From Oryzicola mucosus (GTDB lineage: Bacteria > Pseudomonadota > Alphaproteobacteria > Rhizobiales > Rhizobiaceae): a DNA stretch of 64,000 nt. Below, in pieces: positions 33,824 to 43,117 of the stretch (positions are counted from its first letter, which is position 1; each line of letters starts with the position of its first letter). Both the position numbers and the translations under genes were made by a program. The notes beneath the pieces were generated by a model. It was given only the letters and a program-made list of their open reading frames with translations. It searched no databases and had not been told where the DNA came from. The stretch lies in contig NZ_JACVVX010000009.1 of assembly GCF_014534685.1 (NCBI RefSeq), positions 1 through 64,000 on the forward strand. Direction: 5' to 3'.

Positions 33824-35539
33824 TCACCCGGCGCTATTTGGCCCAGGCATGTCATAGCTAAAGCGCTTCAGCCGCTCGATGACCTCTTCGATCTGCGAGT
33901 CTCCTTCCCCGAGCGCCCGAAGCACTATCCCTCCAAGCAGCAGGCTGGATTCAATGGTTTCGGGCATGACGCTGGTGGCGCCGCTGCGCAGGAGATCTTT
34001 CATATGTGCTGTATCGCGTGCACGCACGATCACCGGAAGATCCGGCAAATCCTTTCGTATGCACCTGAGAACGGCCGCGGCCGCGGCTGGGTCGTCCAAT
34101 GTGATGACGGCGGCGCGAGCATGGTCCACTCTGGCGGCCTGGGTGATGGCTTCCTTAGCGGCGTCCCCGAAGAAAACCTGCAGACCTTTTGCGCGTGCCT
34201 CCGCGACATTGGCTGCATCAAGATCAATAGCCACCCACCGCAGGTCCCGCGCCTCGAGCATCTGGGCGATAGTCTTGCCCACGCGACCGAAACCGGCAAT
34301 GACGACATGCCCGGAGTAGCATTCCGCCTCGGCTGCCAACGAGGCTATACCGCCAACTCCTCGCTGTTCAAGCCAGGCTTGCGCACGCCGCCCCGCCATG
34401 GCCAAGACTGGCGTCGATGCCATGCTGATCGCTACGACTGCGAGCAGAAATTGCCCGGTTGCAACTGGAAGCACCCCGGTTCCCATGGCAAGCGTGAACA
34501 GGACGAAGGCAAATTCTCCTCCTTGAGCAAGATGAAGACCAGCATTTGCCGCGATGGATATTGGCAACCCGAACAGCCGCCCGACGAGCATCCCGACCAT
34601 CGCCTTGGAAACCATGAGGCCCGCCGCAACCGCCACGACCTGCGGCAACTGGGGAAGGATGACCCTCATGTCCACGAGCATGCCGATCGAGATAAAAAAT
34701 AACCCCAGGAGGATGCCCCGCACTGGACGGATATCCGCCTCGATTTGGTGTCGGTATTCGGTTCCAGCTAGCATCAGCCCGGCCAGGAAAGCTCCTAAGG
34801 CCATCGACAGCCCTGCCTGGGCGGTTCCCCATGCCGTCGCCAGCACAACCAGCAGCGTTGCCGCCGCGAAAAGCTCCGGGCTGCGCGTGTCCGCGATCAT
34901 GCGGTAGAGCGGCCGAAGGACTACCCTGCCGACGACAATGAGCATGACGAGGGCCGCGATCGCTTTTAGCCCCGCAAACATCAGGGCAAGGGCGAGCGCC
35001 TCCGATTCTCTGCCCAGCGCGGTTACAACCGCCAAGCCCGGTACCACTGCTAAATCCTGGAGCAGCAGCACCGAAAGGATTACCCGGCCGAAATGCGTAG
35101 AAAGTTCGCCTCTTTCAGAAAGGAGCTGAAGGACGAAGGCTGTCGAGGACAATGCAAGCGCCCCGCCGATGACGGCAGCCTGCCCCCACCCCGCTCCAAA
35201 CAGGAGCGCACTACCTGCGAGGACGACTCCGGTTGCTGTTACCTGCGCCACGCCTAAGCCGAAAACATAACGCGCCATTACCCTCAATCGCTCGACCGAC
35301 AACTCAAGGCCGATCGCGAAGAGCATGAAGACAATTCCCAGCTCCGCAAGCCGATGGGTGCCTTCGAGCTCGCGTATCAACGCCAAGCCATGAGGGCCAA
35401 TGGCCACCCCAGCGACAAGATAGCCGATTACAGAATTGACACCGAAGCGCCGGAACAGCGGCACAACCATTATTGCAGCGAGAAGGAGGACGACCGCATC
35501 ACGCAGGAGCGAATAATCTTGGGGCGCTTGTTCAGGCAT
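33824..35539 (-). CDS. CPA2 cation/H+ antiporter with TrkA-N domain (Kef/YbaL type)
   Basis: 571 residues: about twelve membrane helices of the Na+/H+ exchanger fold (RFGVNSVIGYLVAGVAIGPH, GIVFMLFAIGLELSVERL, LSSTAFVLQLL, LQDLAVVPGLAV, GLFFISIGMLVDM, LAQGGEFAFVLFTLA) and a C-terminal NAD-binding TrkA-N domain (VVIAGFGRVGKTIAQMLEAR, GDAAKEAI). It would exchange K+ or Na+ for protons, gated through the nucleotide-binding domain. ATG 35539 starts the family-like N-terminus; the frame is open 79 codons further up without conserved sequence. Next to a universal stress protein gene on the same strand. Confidence 0.9.
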   Translation of the reverse strand: MPEQAPQDYSLLRDAVVLLLAAIMVVPLFRRFGVNSVIGYLVAGVAIGPHGLALIRELEGTHRLAELGIVFMLFAIGLELSVERLRVMARYVFGLGVAQVTATGVVLAGSALLFGAGWGQAAVIGGALALSSTAFVLQLLSERGELSTHFGRVILSVLLLQDLAVVPGLAVVTALGRESEALALALMFAGLKAIAALVMLIVVGRVVLRPLYRMIADTRSPELFAAATLLVVLATAWGTAQAGLSMALGAFLAGLMLAGTEYRHQIEADIRPVRGILLGLFFISIGMLVDMRVILPQLPQVVAVAAGLMVSKAMVGMLVGRLFGLPISIAANAGLHLAQGGEFAFVLFTLAMGTGVLPVATGQFLLAVVAISMASTPVLAMAGRRAQAWLEQRGVGGIASLAAEAECYSGHVVIAGFGRVGKTIAQMLEARDLRWVAIDLDAANVAEARAKGLQVFFGDAAKEAITQAARVDHARAAVITLDDPAAAAAVLRCIRKDLPDLPVIVRARDTAHMKDLLRSGATSVMPETIESSLLLGGIVLRALGEGDSQIEEVIERLKRFSYDMPGPNSAG

Positions 35540-35819
35540 CTTTCTCGACCATAACACGTCTGAAGCATTGCTGCTCCGAGCAAAGGCAGCTTCCGGAATG
35601 ATGTTGTGCTGCCATATCTGGATTTGGCAACCCGCTCCTGCAGGGGTATCGCCTGGATATCGGACATGCCTGCGCAAGCGAGGGTGTGCCACGACCCTCA
35701 CAACCGGCCGCGCCTTCTTCTGGATCGCGCGGATCGAGGCAAAAACAGCATCTAGGGCCGCCATTTCATGGCGCATCGGCTCCGGCTCATTGCCTTCGAC
35801 GAATATCGGAGCGCAGCTA

Positions 35820-36653
35820 TCAGCGCGCCATCAGGATCGGCACGGATGACTTGTCGAGCATCGATTTCGTCACACCGCCAAAGAGGCGCTCCCTGAGGCG
35901 CGAATGCCCGTAGGCGCCCATGACCATGAGTTCAGTCGCGGTATCCTGAGCGTGCTGGCGCAACGCGTCCGCGACGGAGCGGTTCATCCGGGGCAGCCGG
36001 TCTATCGTCAGCTTGACTCCATGGCGGGCGAGATAGGCGGCCGCGTCGGCACCGGGCTCCTCGCCGTGATATTCTTCTCCCTGCACGGGATCGACCAGTA
36101 CGAGGCGTACGTCTTCCGCACCTATCAGCATCTCAAGGGATTCTCGAACGGCGCGCGAGGCCTCGATACGAGAATCCCAGGCAACCAACACGCGCTTCGG
36201 CTTGAGCGTCGGCGACGACCCTTCGGGCACAAGAAGAAGCGGCTTTCCGGAGGAAAACAGCGCGCCTTCTATTACTTTTTCCTTCAGTGTAGCGCCGGCC
36301 AGGACCTCCGGCCCGAGGACCGTCAGGTCGGCATAGCGAGCTCGCCGTCCGATCGCCTCGTCGCCCTGTCCGAATTCGGCATAGTCGCTAGTGACATCGG
36401 CTGACAGTGTATTGCCGGCGAGCAGAACCGACACTGCGGCGGTCCTCGCATCCACGCGCCGCATATCCTCTTCTTGTTCCTCCAGCCATGCCAACGAGAG
36501 ATTTCTGGCCGAACCTATCGGCGGCGGCGCGGCCAGCGCAATGACAAGCACCGAAAAATGGGCTTTCACCTCCTCGCACAGGCCGGCCGTAAGCTTGAGG
36601 TCGCCATCGCCGAAGCCGGAACCGGTGACGGTAAGGATTGTTTTGTACGACAT
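35820..36653 (-). CDS. Universal stress protein, two UspA domains
   Basis: 277 residues, the length of a tandem Usp protein. The C-terminal half has the nucleotide-binding pattern GAYGHSRLRERLFGG (G-2X-G-9X-G) followed by VTKSMLDKSSVPILMAR; the N-terminal half (KTILTVTGSGFGD through GKPLLLVPEG) is more diverged. The middle KRVLVAWDSRIEASRAV starts the second domain. Such proteins are usually induced by stress, hypoxia or stationary phase. It is located between the antiporter gene and a divergent P-type ATPase gene; rhizobia often group Usp genes with low-oxygen or envelope stress genes. Confidence 0.92.
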   Translation of the reverse strand: MSYKTILTVTGSGFGDGDLKLTAGLCEEVKAHFSVLVIALAAPPPIGSARNLSLAWLEEQEEDMRRVDARTAAVSVLLAGNTLSADVTSDYAEFGQGDEAIGRRARYADLTVLGPEVLAGATLKEKVIEGALFSSGKPLLLVPEGSSPTLKPKRVLVAWDSRIEASRAVRESLEMLIGAEDVRLVLVDPVQGEEYHGEEPGADAAAYLARHGVKLTIDRLPRMNRSVADALRQHAQDTATELMVMGAYGHSRLRERLFGGVTKSMLDKSSVPILMAR

Positions 36654-36994
36654 TGCGGAGTTCCTGGTCTGTTAAGGATTCCAATTGCTGCAATGAACCT
36701 ATTGGGCCGAGCCGACCCGGTCTTTGCGCTGCATCAAAGCTCCGGCCTCGAAAAATTGATCCTGATCAACGATCGCATGCGCGAATGGCGTATCGTTCGA
36801 ATGGATCCACCGGCAGGTGCCTAAAATGAACCTGCTCGTCGCTTCTCTTCTGGCCGTCGCGTTCCTCGTTGCGGCATCCGCGCAGGAAAGGGCTACGGCG
36901 GGGCGGAATTCGCGACTGGCGAAGTCGCGGCCGGAGTGAGAGACATGCTCGCCAAGATCGTTCGGAAACTCTAGCGCCGCGGACGGGGCCAACC
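36654..36994. other. Intergenic region between usp and P-type ATPase
   Basis: About 340 bases between divergent genes. It holds the promoters of both and one doubtful short frame at 36826-36939 (listed separately). No clear operator was found. Confidence 0.5.
36826..36939 (+). CDS. Doubtful 37-residue ORF with signal-like N-terminus
   Basis: A 37-residue frame beginning MNLLVASLLAVAFLVAASAQ, which looks like a signal peptide or one membrane helix, then a basic tail. There is only a weak AGGTG before the ATG. It may be the 5' remnant of an exported protein gene that was cut when the ATPase gene arrived, or chance. I do not recognise it. Confidence 0.25.
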   Translation: MNLLVASLLAVAFLVAASAQERATAGRNSRLAKSRPE

Positions 36995-38902
36995 GTGAAC
37001 GAAACCACCATGCGAAGAGCGTTGCTTGCGGTCGCGTTCATCGGCCTCTGTGCTGGATTGGCGAATCAATACCTAGGTGTCGTCGTCGTGCGGCCCACAG
37101 TCATCTGGACTGCTTCGACGGTTCCGGTCGTCACCGTGCTCGCCTTTTCCATTCTTCGCGACTTGTGGGCCGGCCGGTTTGGAGTTGATGCCATCGCGCT
37201 CGTGTCGATGTCTGCCGCGCTCGCCCTCGGCGAACCGCTCGCCGGGGTCGTCGTCGCGATCATGTATGCGGGCGGCACCGTCCTCGAGGATTTTGCGCGT
37301 GGCCGAGCCGAGCGCGACCTTACCGCGTTGACCGACCGCTCCCCTCGCCTGGCGCACCGCAGGTTGGATGGGGCATTGGAGACGATTGCCGTGGACGAGG
37401 TCGCGGTTGGGGACGAATTGCTCGTCCGCGCCGGCGAACTGGTGCCTGTCGACGGCATTCTGGCAGACGCTGCCGCCTCCGTTGACGAGTCTGCCGTGAC
37501 GGGCGAGCCCCTGCCCGAAAGGCGGATTGAAGGCGACCGTCTGCGCAGCGGCACGATCAACGCCGGCGAAGCTTTCGTTATGCGCGCTTCGGCAATTGCC
37601 ACACAAAGCACCTATGCGGCCATCGTCAATATGGTCGCGGCGGCGCAGACGGCGAAAACCCCGTTCATTCGCATGGCCGACCGCTTCGCGATGGTGATGC
37701 TGCCGGCGACGCTGATCCTTGCCGGGCTGGCCTGGCATTTCTCCGGCGACCCCATCCGCGCGCTGGCCGTGCTTGTGGTCGCAACGCCCTGCCCGCTGAT
37801 TCTGGCGGCCCCAGTCGCCTTCATCGGCGGCGTCGCGCGGGCCGCGCGGGCCGGGATACTGATGAAAGGCAGTGCCGCGCTGGAGGCGCTGGCCGAGGCG
37901 CGCACGGCGGTGTTCGACAAGACCGGGACACTGACCTATGGCGGCGCCGACCTGATCGAGGTCGAGACCGCCCCGGGACGGGATCCGGACAAGGCCCTGC
38001 GGCTGCTTGCATCGCTTGAACAGGCGTCGCATCACATCCTCGCGGAAAACATCGTGGCGGTGGCGCGCAAGAAGGGATTGGCGCTATCCAATCCAAGTGA
38101 TGTCCAGGAGTATCGGGGCTCCGGTCTGACGGGCGTCGTCGACGGTACGTTGGTACGCGCAGGGTCGCGCTCGCTCGTTCTGGACCGCAAACCTTTGCCA
38201 CTGTGGGCCGAGCCGGGCGAATTGCGCTATCGGGGGCAGCCGGTGCTGCGGGTATTCGTGGCGCTGGATGGTCGGCTGGCCGCTGTTTTGACTTTCGGCG
38301 ATGCTTTGAGAGCCGATGCGCGGACTGCCCTCGACGACCTTCGCTCTGCGGGATTGTCCCGGTTCGTCATGCTCACCGGCGACGACGCTGCAACGGCTAC
38401 CCGGGTGGCAACCGCCGCCGGCATCGACACGGTTGTTGCCGACGCCAGCGCCGCAGACAAGGTTGCCACCGTGGAAGCCGAAAATGCCCTGGCGGCCACC
38501 ATGATGGTCGGCGACGGCATCAACGACGCGCCTGCCCTGGCGACCGCGACGGTTGGGGTGGCCATGGGAGCCAGGGGCGCCACCGCGTCATCCCAGGCCG
38601 CCGATGTCATCATCCTGACCAATCGCCTGCAGCCGGTCGCCGATGCCGTCTGGATCGCCCGGCGGACGCGTTCAATCGCGCGGCAAAGCATCATCGTCGG
38701 ATTGGCCCTCTCCGGTGCCGCGATGATCGCCGCAGCTTTCGGCTTGATCACGCCGGTGGCTGGCGCGCTCCTGCAGGAGGGAATCGACATAGCGGTAATC
38801 CTCAACGCGCTGCGGGCGCTGGGTGGTGGCACCGTTCCATCGCACACCACACCTGCCAGCGCTGGCAGTGCGAAGGCAAAACGATGGTCGCCGCCAAAAT
38901 GA
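36995..38902 (+). CDS. Metal-transporting P1B-type ATPase
   Basis: 635 residues without an N-terminal metal-binding domain. Actuator TGEP; membrane metal site VVATPCPLILAAPVAF; phosphorylation site DKTGTLT with Asp308; HP-type motif present as SHHILA; hinge MVGDGINDAPALATATVGVAMG; and QEGID in the last membrane segments. The TPCP plus QExxD combination is, from memory, that of the P1B-5 group (Ni/Fe transporters such as rhizobial Nia); the specificity is therefore tentative. GTG 36995 is the likely start, ATG 37010 is possible. It is divergent from the Usp gene. Confidence 0.88.
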   Translation: MNETTMRRALLAVAFIGLCAGLANQYLGVVVVRPTVIWTASTVPVVTVLAFSILRDLWAGRFGVDAIALVSMSAALALGEPLAGVVVAIMYAGGTVLEDFARGRAERDLTALTDRSPRLAHRRLDGALETIAVDEVAVGDELLVRAGELVPVDGILADAAASVDESAVTGEPLPERRIEGDRLRSGTINAGEAFVMRASAIATQSTYAAIVNMVAAAQTAKTPFIRMADRFAMVMLPATLILAGLAWHFSGDPIRALAVLVVATPCPLILAAPVAFIGGVARAARAGILMKGSAALEALAEARTAVFDKTGTLTYGGADLIEVETAPGRDPDKALRLLASLEQASHHILAENIVAVARKKGLALSNPSDVQEYRGSGLTGVVDGTLVRAGSRSLVLDRKPLPLWAEPGELRYRGQPVLRVFVALDGRLAAVLTFGDALRADARTALDDLRSAGLSRFVMLTGDDAATATRVATAAGIDTVVADASAADKVATVEAENALAATMMVGDGINDAPALATATVGVAMGARGATASSQAADVIILTNRLQPVADAVWIARRTRSIARQSIIVGLALSGAAMIAAAFGLITPVAGALLQEGIDIAVILNALRALGGGTVPSHTTPASAGSAKAKRWSPPK

Positions 38903-38953
38903 ACCCTGATGTCAGCAAGGTTCCCTTGTGCCGTATGTGGAGGAACGGGGCCA

Positions 38954-39343
38954 TCACACCCCTCCTTTGAAGAACCGGCCGGCAAGGCCATTTGGCAGTG
39001 CGCGAAGCAGAAAGATCGCCGCCACGAACAACGCTGCCTCGCCCATAACCGGGGTCGAGACATAGGTTACCGCTTGGGAGATCGTTCCGTAGATGGCTGC
39101 CGCGACACCCGTGCCTAAAATGACGGCCGCTCCGCCCGAAATCACCGTAATGAAGGCCTTGGCGACAAATGCCACACCCATCGACGGGATCACTCCGGTC
39201 AGGGGTGCAAGCAAGCCGCCGGCCAAGCCTGCTAGTCCCGCACCTATCGCGAAGGTGACGGCGTAAATTAGGCGCGGATTGTAGCCCAGTGCCGAAACCA
39301 TATCCGCATTCTGCATGGTGGCGCGCGCCAGACTTCGCCTGCC
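38954..39343 (-). pseudogene. 5'-truncated branched-chain amino acid ABC permease (LivH-like)
   Basis: The frame encodes the C-terminal 130 residues of a LivH/BPD_transp_2 permease: RRSLARATMQNADMVSALG, YAVTFAIGAGLAGLAGGLLA, FITVISGGAAVILGTGVAAA and a terminal ALPNGLAGRF. An in-frame TAG at 39346-39344 and the absence of the preceding five or so helices show that the 5' part is missing. No other liv genes are next to it. It marks a recombination edge between the P-type ATPase block and the catabolic locus. Confidence 0.8.
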
Positions 39344-39440
39344 CTACGTGTTCCGTCCGATATGTGATGGATCGGGTTTAGCCTGAACCTTTGCGGCTGC
39401 TCTGTCCAGATTTTGCAGACAGCTCGCCGGATGCGAAAAG

Positions 39441-40175
39441 CTATTGACCTACAAAGACCGGTGCGCGCTTTTCGAGGAAGGCATCTTCTCCCTCCTTCTT
39501 GTCCGCGCTTGCCCAGATGGTACCGATCTCGATCTGCGCAGCCAACATCAGCTCCGAAGGGCTTTTCGGAAGCGTGCGGGACACGAAGCGTTTGATGGTG
39601 CGCAGCACCATCGGTGCCATCTGGGAAAGCTCCTGACCCATTTCCAGGGCGGTGTCGACATGCTTGCCCTTTTCGACGACCTGGTTGATCAGACCCACTT
39701 CCAGGGCGCGGTCGGCCGAGATCGGCTTGCCCATCATCAGCAGTTCCATCGCGATCTTGTGCGGAATGCGTGCCGCCAGTGCGGCCGCGACGCCACCGGT
39801 GACACCCACCCGCGCTTCCGGATAGGAGAAGCGAGCGGTGGCGTCTGCCACGCAGAGATCGCTCATGACCATGGTCATCAACGCACCGCCGATACACCAG
39901 CCATGAACTGCGCAGATGATCGGCTTCTCGGATTCGAAGCCGACCGTCGGCATGATCCGCCATATCTCCGGCGGGTCTTTGATGTCGGCGCCCGCGGAGA
40001 ATGCCTTCTCCCCTGCGCCGGTAAGCACGGCGACCCGCATGTCGGACGCCTCGAACTCCTGGAATGCGGCTTGGAGATCAAGCGCCGATTGTCGATCGAC
40101 GGCATTGGACCGCTCGGGACGATTGATGGTGATTAGCCTGACCTTGCCGTGGTCGGTGATTTCGATCTTGGACAT
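39441..40175 (-). CDS. Crotonase (enoyl-CoA hydratase/isomerase family)
   Basis: 244 residues of the crotonase fold acting on acyl-CoA. The oxyanion-hole segments are KAFSAGADIKD and HGWCIGGALMTMVMSD. Of the two catalytic Glu residues of hydratases, the one in the FSYPEARVG stretch is kept, but the position matching Glu144 of rat hydratase is Leu (GGALMTM where hydratases have GGCELAM). The reaction may be isomerisation, hydrolysis or C-C cleavage rather than hydration. The last gene of the leftward catabolic cluster, 48 bases after the BKACE gene. Confidence 0.88.
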   Translation of the reverse strand: MSKIEITDHGKVRLITINRPERSNAVDRQSALDLQAAFQEFEASDMRVAVLTGAGEKAFSAGADIKDPPEIWRIMPTVGFESEKPIICAVHGWCIGGALMTMVMSDLCVADATARFSYPEARVGVTGGVAAALAARIPHKIAMELLMMGKPISADRALEVGLINQVVEKGKHVDTALEMGQELSQMAPMVLRTIKRFVSRTLPKSPSELMLAAQIEIGTIWASADKKEGEDAFLEKRAPVFVGQ

Positions 40176-40223
40176 GTTCTCGATTCCTGGGATTTTGATG
40201 CCGCGCCGTCAGTCGTTCTTCCG

Positions 40224-41102
40224 TCAGCCCAGTTGCAGGATGCGACGGGCCTCGTCGGGTGTGGCGGGCGACATGTCGAGGCTCTCCAGGATCGCCACCG
40301 CGCGACGCACCAGCGGCGCATTGCCGACGGAAAGCTCGCCCTTGCGAAGGTAGAGATTGTCCTCGAGTCCCACGCGGACATGTCCGCCGAGCAGCGCCGC
40401 CTGGGCAACCATCGGAAACTGGTTGCGGCCGATCGCGAAGGCCGACCACGTGCTGCCCACCGGCAGCATCGATTTCATCTGCAACAGCGCCTCGACGGTC
40501 GCCGGCGCGCCCCACGGAATGCCCATGCAGAGCTGGAACAGCGGGTTGGCCGGCAGCTCGCCGCGGCTCACCATATCAGCGGCCTGCCAGACGTGACCGA
40601 GGTCGAATGCCTCGATCTCGGGCTTAACGCCGACCTGCCGGATCGTGGCAGCCATCGGACGCAGATGCGAGCTCAGATTGACGATCGCCGCCTCGCCGAA
40701 ATTCATGGTCGCGACGTCAAGGCTGCAGATGTCGGGCTTCAGCTCGACGATGTGCTGAGTGCGGAAGTCCGGGGTGCGCGGGACCGATCCGTCCTGGCTC
40801 TTGGTCGGGTCGTCGACGCGCGGGAAGCTTCGCGCGCCCGGTCCGGTGGTCAGGTTGATCAGCATGTCTACCTTGCTGGCACGTATGCGCTCGACGACCT
40901 CGCGGTAGAGGCCAAGCTCCATCGCCGGCTCGCCGGTCTTGGGATCGCGAACGTGGATGTGCACCACCGCCGCACCTGCCTCAGCCGCCTGGATCGCATC
41001 AGCCGCGATCTGTTCCGGCGTGATCGGCACATGCTTGTATCCGGTCTCGTTCAGGCGCGCGCCACCGGTCAGCGCGCAGGTAATGATTACGCTGCGTGTC
41101 AT
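40224..41102 (-). CDS. BKACE, beta-keto acid cleavage enzyme (DUF849)
   Basis: 292 residues of the DUF849 family. The family condenses a beta-keto acid with acetyl-CoA and releases acetoacetate plus the matching acyl-CoA. The zinc ligands His48 and His50 are visible in VVHIHVRDPKTGEP, and the Glu ligand in GGHVRVGLEDNLYL. CALTGG and MLINLTTGPGAR are typical. Specificity of family members varies (3-keto-5-aminohexanoate, dehydrocarnitine and others), so the substrate is open. It lies between the IclR gene and the small crotonase gene on the same strand, and gives CoA activation without a ligase. Confidence 0.92.
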   Translation of the reverse strand: MTRSVIITCALTGGARLNETGYKHVPITPEQIAADAIQAAEAGAAVVHIHVRDPKTGEPAMELGLYREVVERIRASKVDMLINLTTGPGARSFPRVDDPTKSQDGSVPRTPDFRTQHIVELKPDICSLDVATMNFGEAAIVNLSSHLRPMAATIRQVGVKPEIEAFDLGHVWQAADMVSRGELPANPLFQLCMGIPWGAPATVEALLQMKSMLPVGSTWSAFAIGRNQFPMVAQAALLGGHVRVGLEDNLYLRKGELSVGNAPLVRRAVAILESLDMSPATPDEARRILQLG

Positions 41103-41136
41103 CTCATATCCATTAATTGTGGAGGGTGCTGATCCC

Positions 41137-42015
41137 TCAGTTTCGGTTTTGACCCATGGGCGTTCGGGTCATGTTGCCGTAATTCTCCGCGATTGCCGCC
41201 TCAATGGCGTGCGCGGTGACCTGCAAAGGCTCGGCCAGACGCTGCGCAACTTCGCTTTCCGGCACGGCGTTGCGAAAATATCCGAGTGCCAGACAGCCGA
41301 GGACCAGGCCGTCATTGCGGATCGCGACAGAGATCGTCTCGGTGCTGGAGTGTTCACGCGATCTCACCTTTCGCGCATATCCCTGGTTGCGGATGTCATC
41401 GATCACGCGCCCGATCTGCCGCCGGCTTTCGGCGCGCTTCGAGGGGGTGATGCGCACGAGTTGGGCGTCGATCAGCGCCTCGCGCTCGTAGTCGGGGCAG
41501 AATGCAAGATAGGCACGGCCCATCGCGCTGGTGAACAGGTCCAGCCGCATGCGCAGATGGGTCATCGGCATCGCCCACGGGCTGTAGCGTGCCGTGGTGA
41601 ACTGCAACCGCATGAACTGACCTTCAAGCATGCCAACCCCCACGCCCCACTTGATGCGCTGGGTCAATTCTAATGCATAGGGATGGGCGGCCTCGATGAC
41701 CATGGGCGCCCCGAAGTATCCGTCGCTCAGATTTTGGACGTTCGCCGTGATGCGATAGCCGCCAAACGCCTTGTCGCGGGTCACGTAGCCGGCCGTAATA
41801 AGCGTTTCGAGCATGCGCACCACCGTCGGCTTCGCGATACCCGTGATCTTGTGCAACTCGGTGACGGTGGCGACACGCAGCATGTTGAGATGCTTGAGCA
41901 CCTCCAGCGCCCGCAGAACGGATTCGACCGGCGCGTAGGAATGCGCCCCATCGCCGACGACGGCGGCACCGTTGGACGGCGTCAGGCAATCCTCTACGGG
42001 AAACATCGCGTTCAT
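41137..42015 (-). CDS. IclR family regulator
   Basis: 292 residues: winged HTH (VESVLRALEVLKHLNMLRVA, TVTELHKITGIAKPTVVRML) and the C-terminal GAF-like IclR effector domain (WGVGVGMLEGQ, LDLFTSAMGRAYLAF, ETISVAIRNDGLVLGCLAL). IclR proteins usually respond to an aromatic or organic acid intermediate of the pathway they control. It sits inside the leftward catabolic cluster, just upstream of the BKACE gene, so local control is likely. A perfect 7-base-arm inverted repeat lies 170-190 bases upstream. Confidence 0.92.
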   Translation of the reverse strand: MNAMFPVEDCLTPSNGAAVVGDGAHSYAPVESVLRALEVLKHLNMLRVATVTELHKITGIAKPTVVRMLETLITAGYVTRDKAFGGYRITANVQNLSDGYFGAPMVIEAAHPYALELTQRIKWGVGVGMLEGQFMRLQFTTARYSPWAMPMTHLRMRLDLFTSAMGRAYLAFCPDYEREALIDAQLVRITPSKRAESRRQIGRVIDDIRNQGYARKVRSREHSSTETISVAIRNDGLVLGCLALGYFRNAVPESEVAQRLAEPLQVTAHAIEAAIAENYGNMTRTPMGQNRN

Positions 42016-42183
42016 GGCCGTCTTCTCCCTTCATCGCGTCGGAGCTACTTCGAACCAAGTCCCCATCATGGAAGCGCGGCACGAACGTCAGCTCCCTCTG
42101 CTCCAGCTTCGCCCAGCGTGTTCTGCAGGGCGGCAAGCCTCCATCCCGGAGCTGCGACGACCTTACATCTCCGCATTTCAGCT

Positions 42184-42205
42184 ATAAACCCGTAACCTGG
42201 TTTAT
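42184..42205. promoter_or_regulatory. Inverted repeat upstream of iclR-type gene
   Basis: ATAAACC (42184-42190) and GGTTTAT (42199-42205) are perfect arms around 8 bases. The site overlaps the 3' end of the sulfurtransferase gene and lies upstream of the IclR gene. CTGGTTT recurs at the tct/aldolase divergent promoter, making a shared IclR site possible. Confidence 0.35.
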
Positions 42206-43113
42206 TTCAGCCTATGAAATACGCCTTCTTCGAAGTCGGGACTGCCCGTCTCGACCAGCAGTTCGGGAAAACCATCGCGTCCCCAGTCCGCCCAGGATCC
42301 GTCATAGACCGCGACCTCGGCGATGCCAGCCTGTTCGGCCGCCAGCGCGACGATGCAAGCCGTCACGCCCGATCCACATGTCGCGATTACCGGCCTTGCG
42401 AGATCGATGCCGACGGCACTAAATGCGGCACGAAGTTCATCGACCGGTCGATAGCGTCCGTCGGCCAGAAGCAGTCCGAAAGGCAGGTTCCTCGCGCCTG
42501 GCATGTGGCCGGCGCGCAGGCTGGGTCGCGGTTCGGGATCGCGACCTTCGAAGCGGCCGGCCGAACGAGCATCCACGATCTGCGGGTTGGCCGCCCTCAC
42601 CGCTGCCAGAACGTCGTCGGTTCCGGCGATGCGGGAACGGTCCGGCCGCGCAGTGAAGTTGCCGCGGAACGGGGGCAGATCGGCTCCCGATTCAAGCGGA
42701 TACCCAGCGGCGATCCACGCATCGAGTCCTCCGTCGAGCACGACGACTTCGGCGTGTCCCATTGCCTTGAACATCCACCACGCCCGCGGCGCGGCGAATA
42801 TGCCGGCAGTGTCGTAGATAACGACACGACTCTCGTCATTGATGCCGCAGCGGCGAACGTGCGACTGGAATTCCGCGCGCGGCGGCATCATGTGCGGCAG
42901 ATCGCTGCTTCGATCGGTAACGACCCCGTCGAAGTCGAAACGGCGCGCTCCGGGAATGCGCGACGCATGGAAGTCATCCCGCGTCGAGCGCTTCTCCGAG
43001 GGCAGATACCAGCTTGCGTCGAGGATCACGTCCCGGGCCGAGCGGCTTGCGTGAAGCGCGGCCGTGTCGATGAGAGGCCAGGTCTTGTCAGTAGATGATA
43101 TGCCGGAATCCAT
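42202..43113 (-). CDS. 3-Mercaptopyruvate/thiosulfate sulfurtransferase, SseA-like
   Basis: 303 residues with two rhodanese domains. The C-terminal active loop is TCGSGVTA with Cys246; CG[SG]GVT is the loop of 3-mercaptopyruvate sulfurtransferases, whereas thiosulfate sulfurtransferases have CRKGVT. The N-terminal domain has DASWYLPSEKR, IPGARRFDFD and DGGLDAW. It would move a sulfane sulfur from an organic thiol acid to an acceptor. It starts four bases after the crotonase stop, so it is in the operon with aldehyde dehydrogenase and crotonase, an unusual place that points to a sulfur-containing substrate. Confidence 0.92.
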   Translation of the reverse strand: MDSGISSTDKTWPLIDTAALHASRSARDVILDASWYLPSEKRSTRDDFHASRIPGARRFDFDGVVTDRSSDLPHMMPPRAEFQSHVRRCGINDESRVVIYDTAGIFAAPRAWWMFKAMGHAEVVVLDGGLDAWIAAGYPLESGADLPPFRGNFTARPDRSRIAGTDDVLAAVRAANPQIVDARSAGRFEGRDPEPRPSLRAGHMPGARNLPFGLLLADGRYRPVDELRAAFSAVGIDLARPVIATCGSGVTACIVALAAEQAGIAEVAVYDGSWADWGRDGFPELLVETGSPDFEEGVFHRLK

Positions 43114-43117
43114 GATG

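Noticed and set aside
35540-35776. 79-codon upstream extension of the antiporter frame
   Set aside because: The residues show no membrane or family character; the normal N-terminus begins at ATG 35539.
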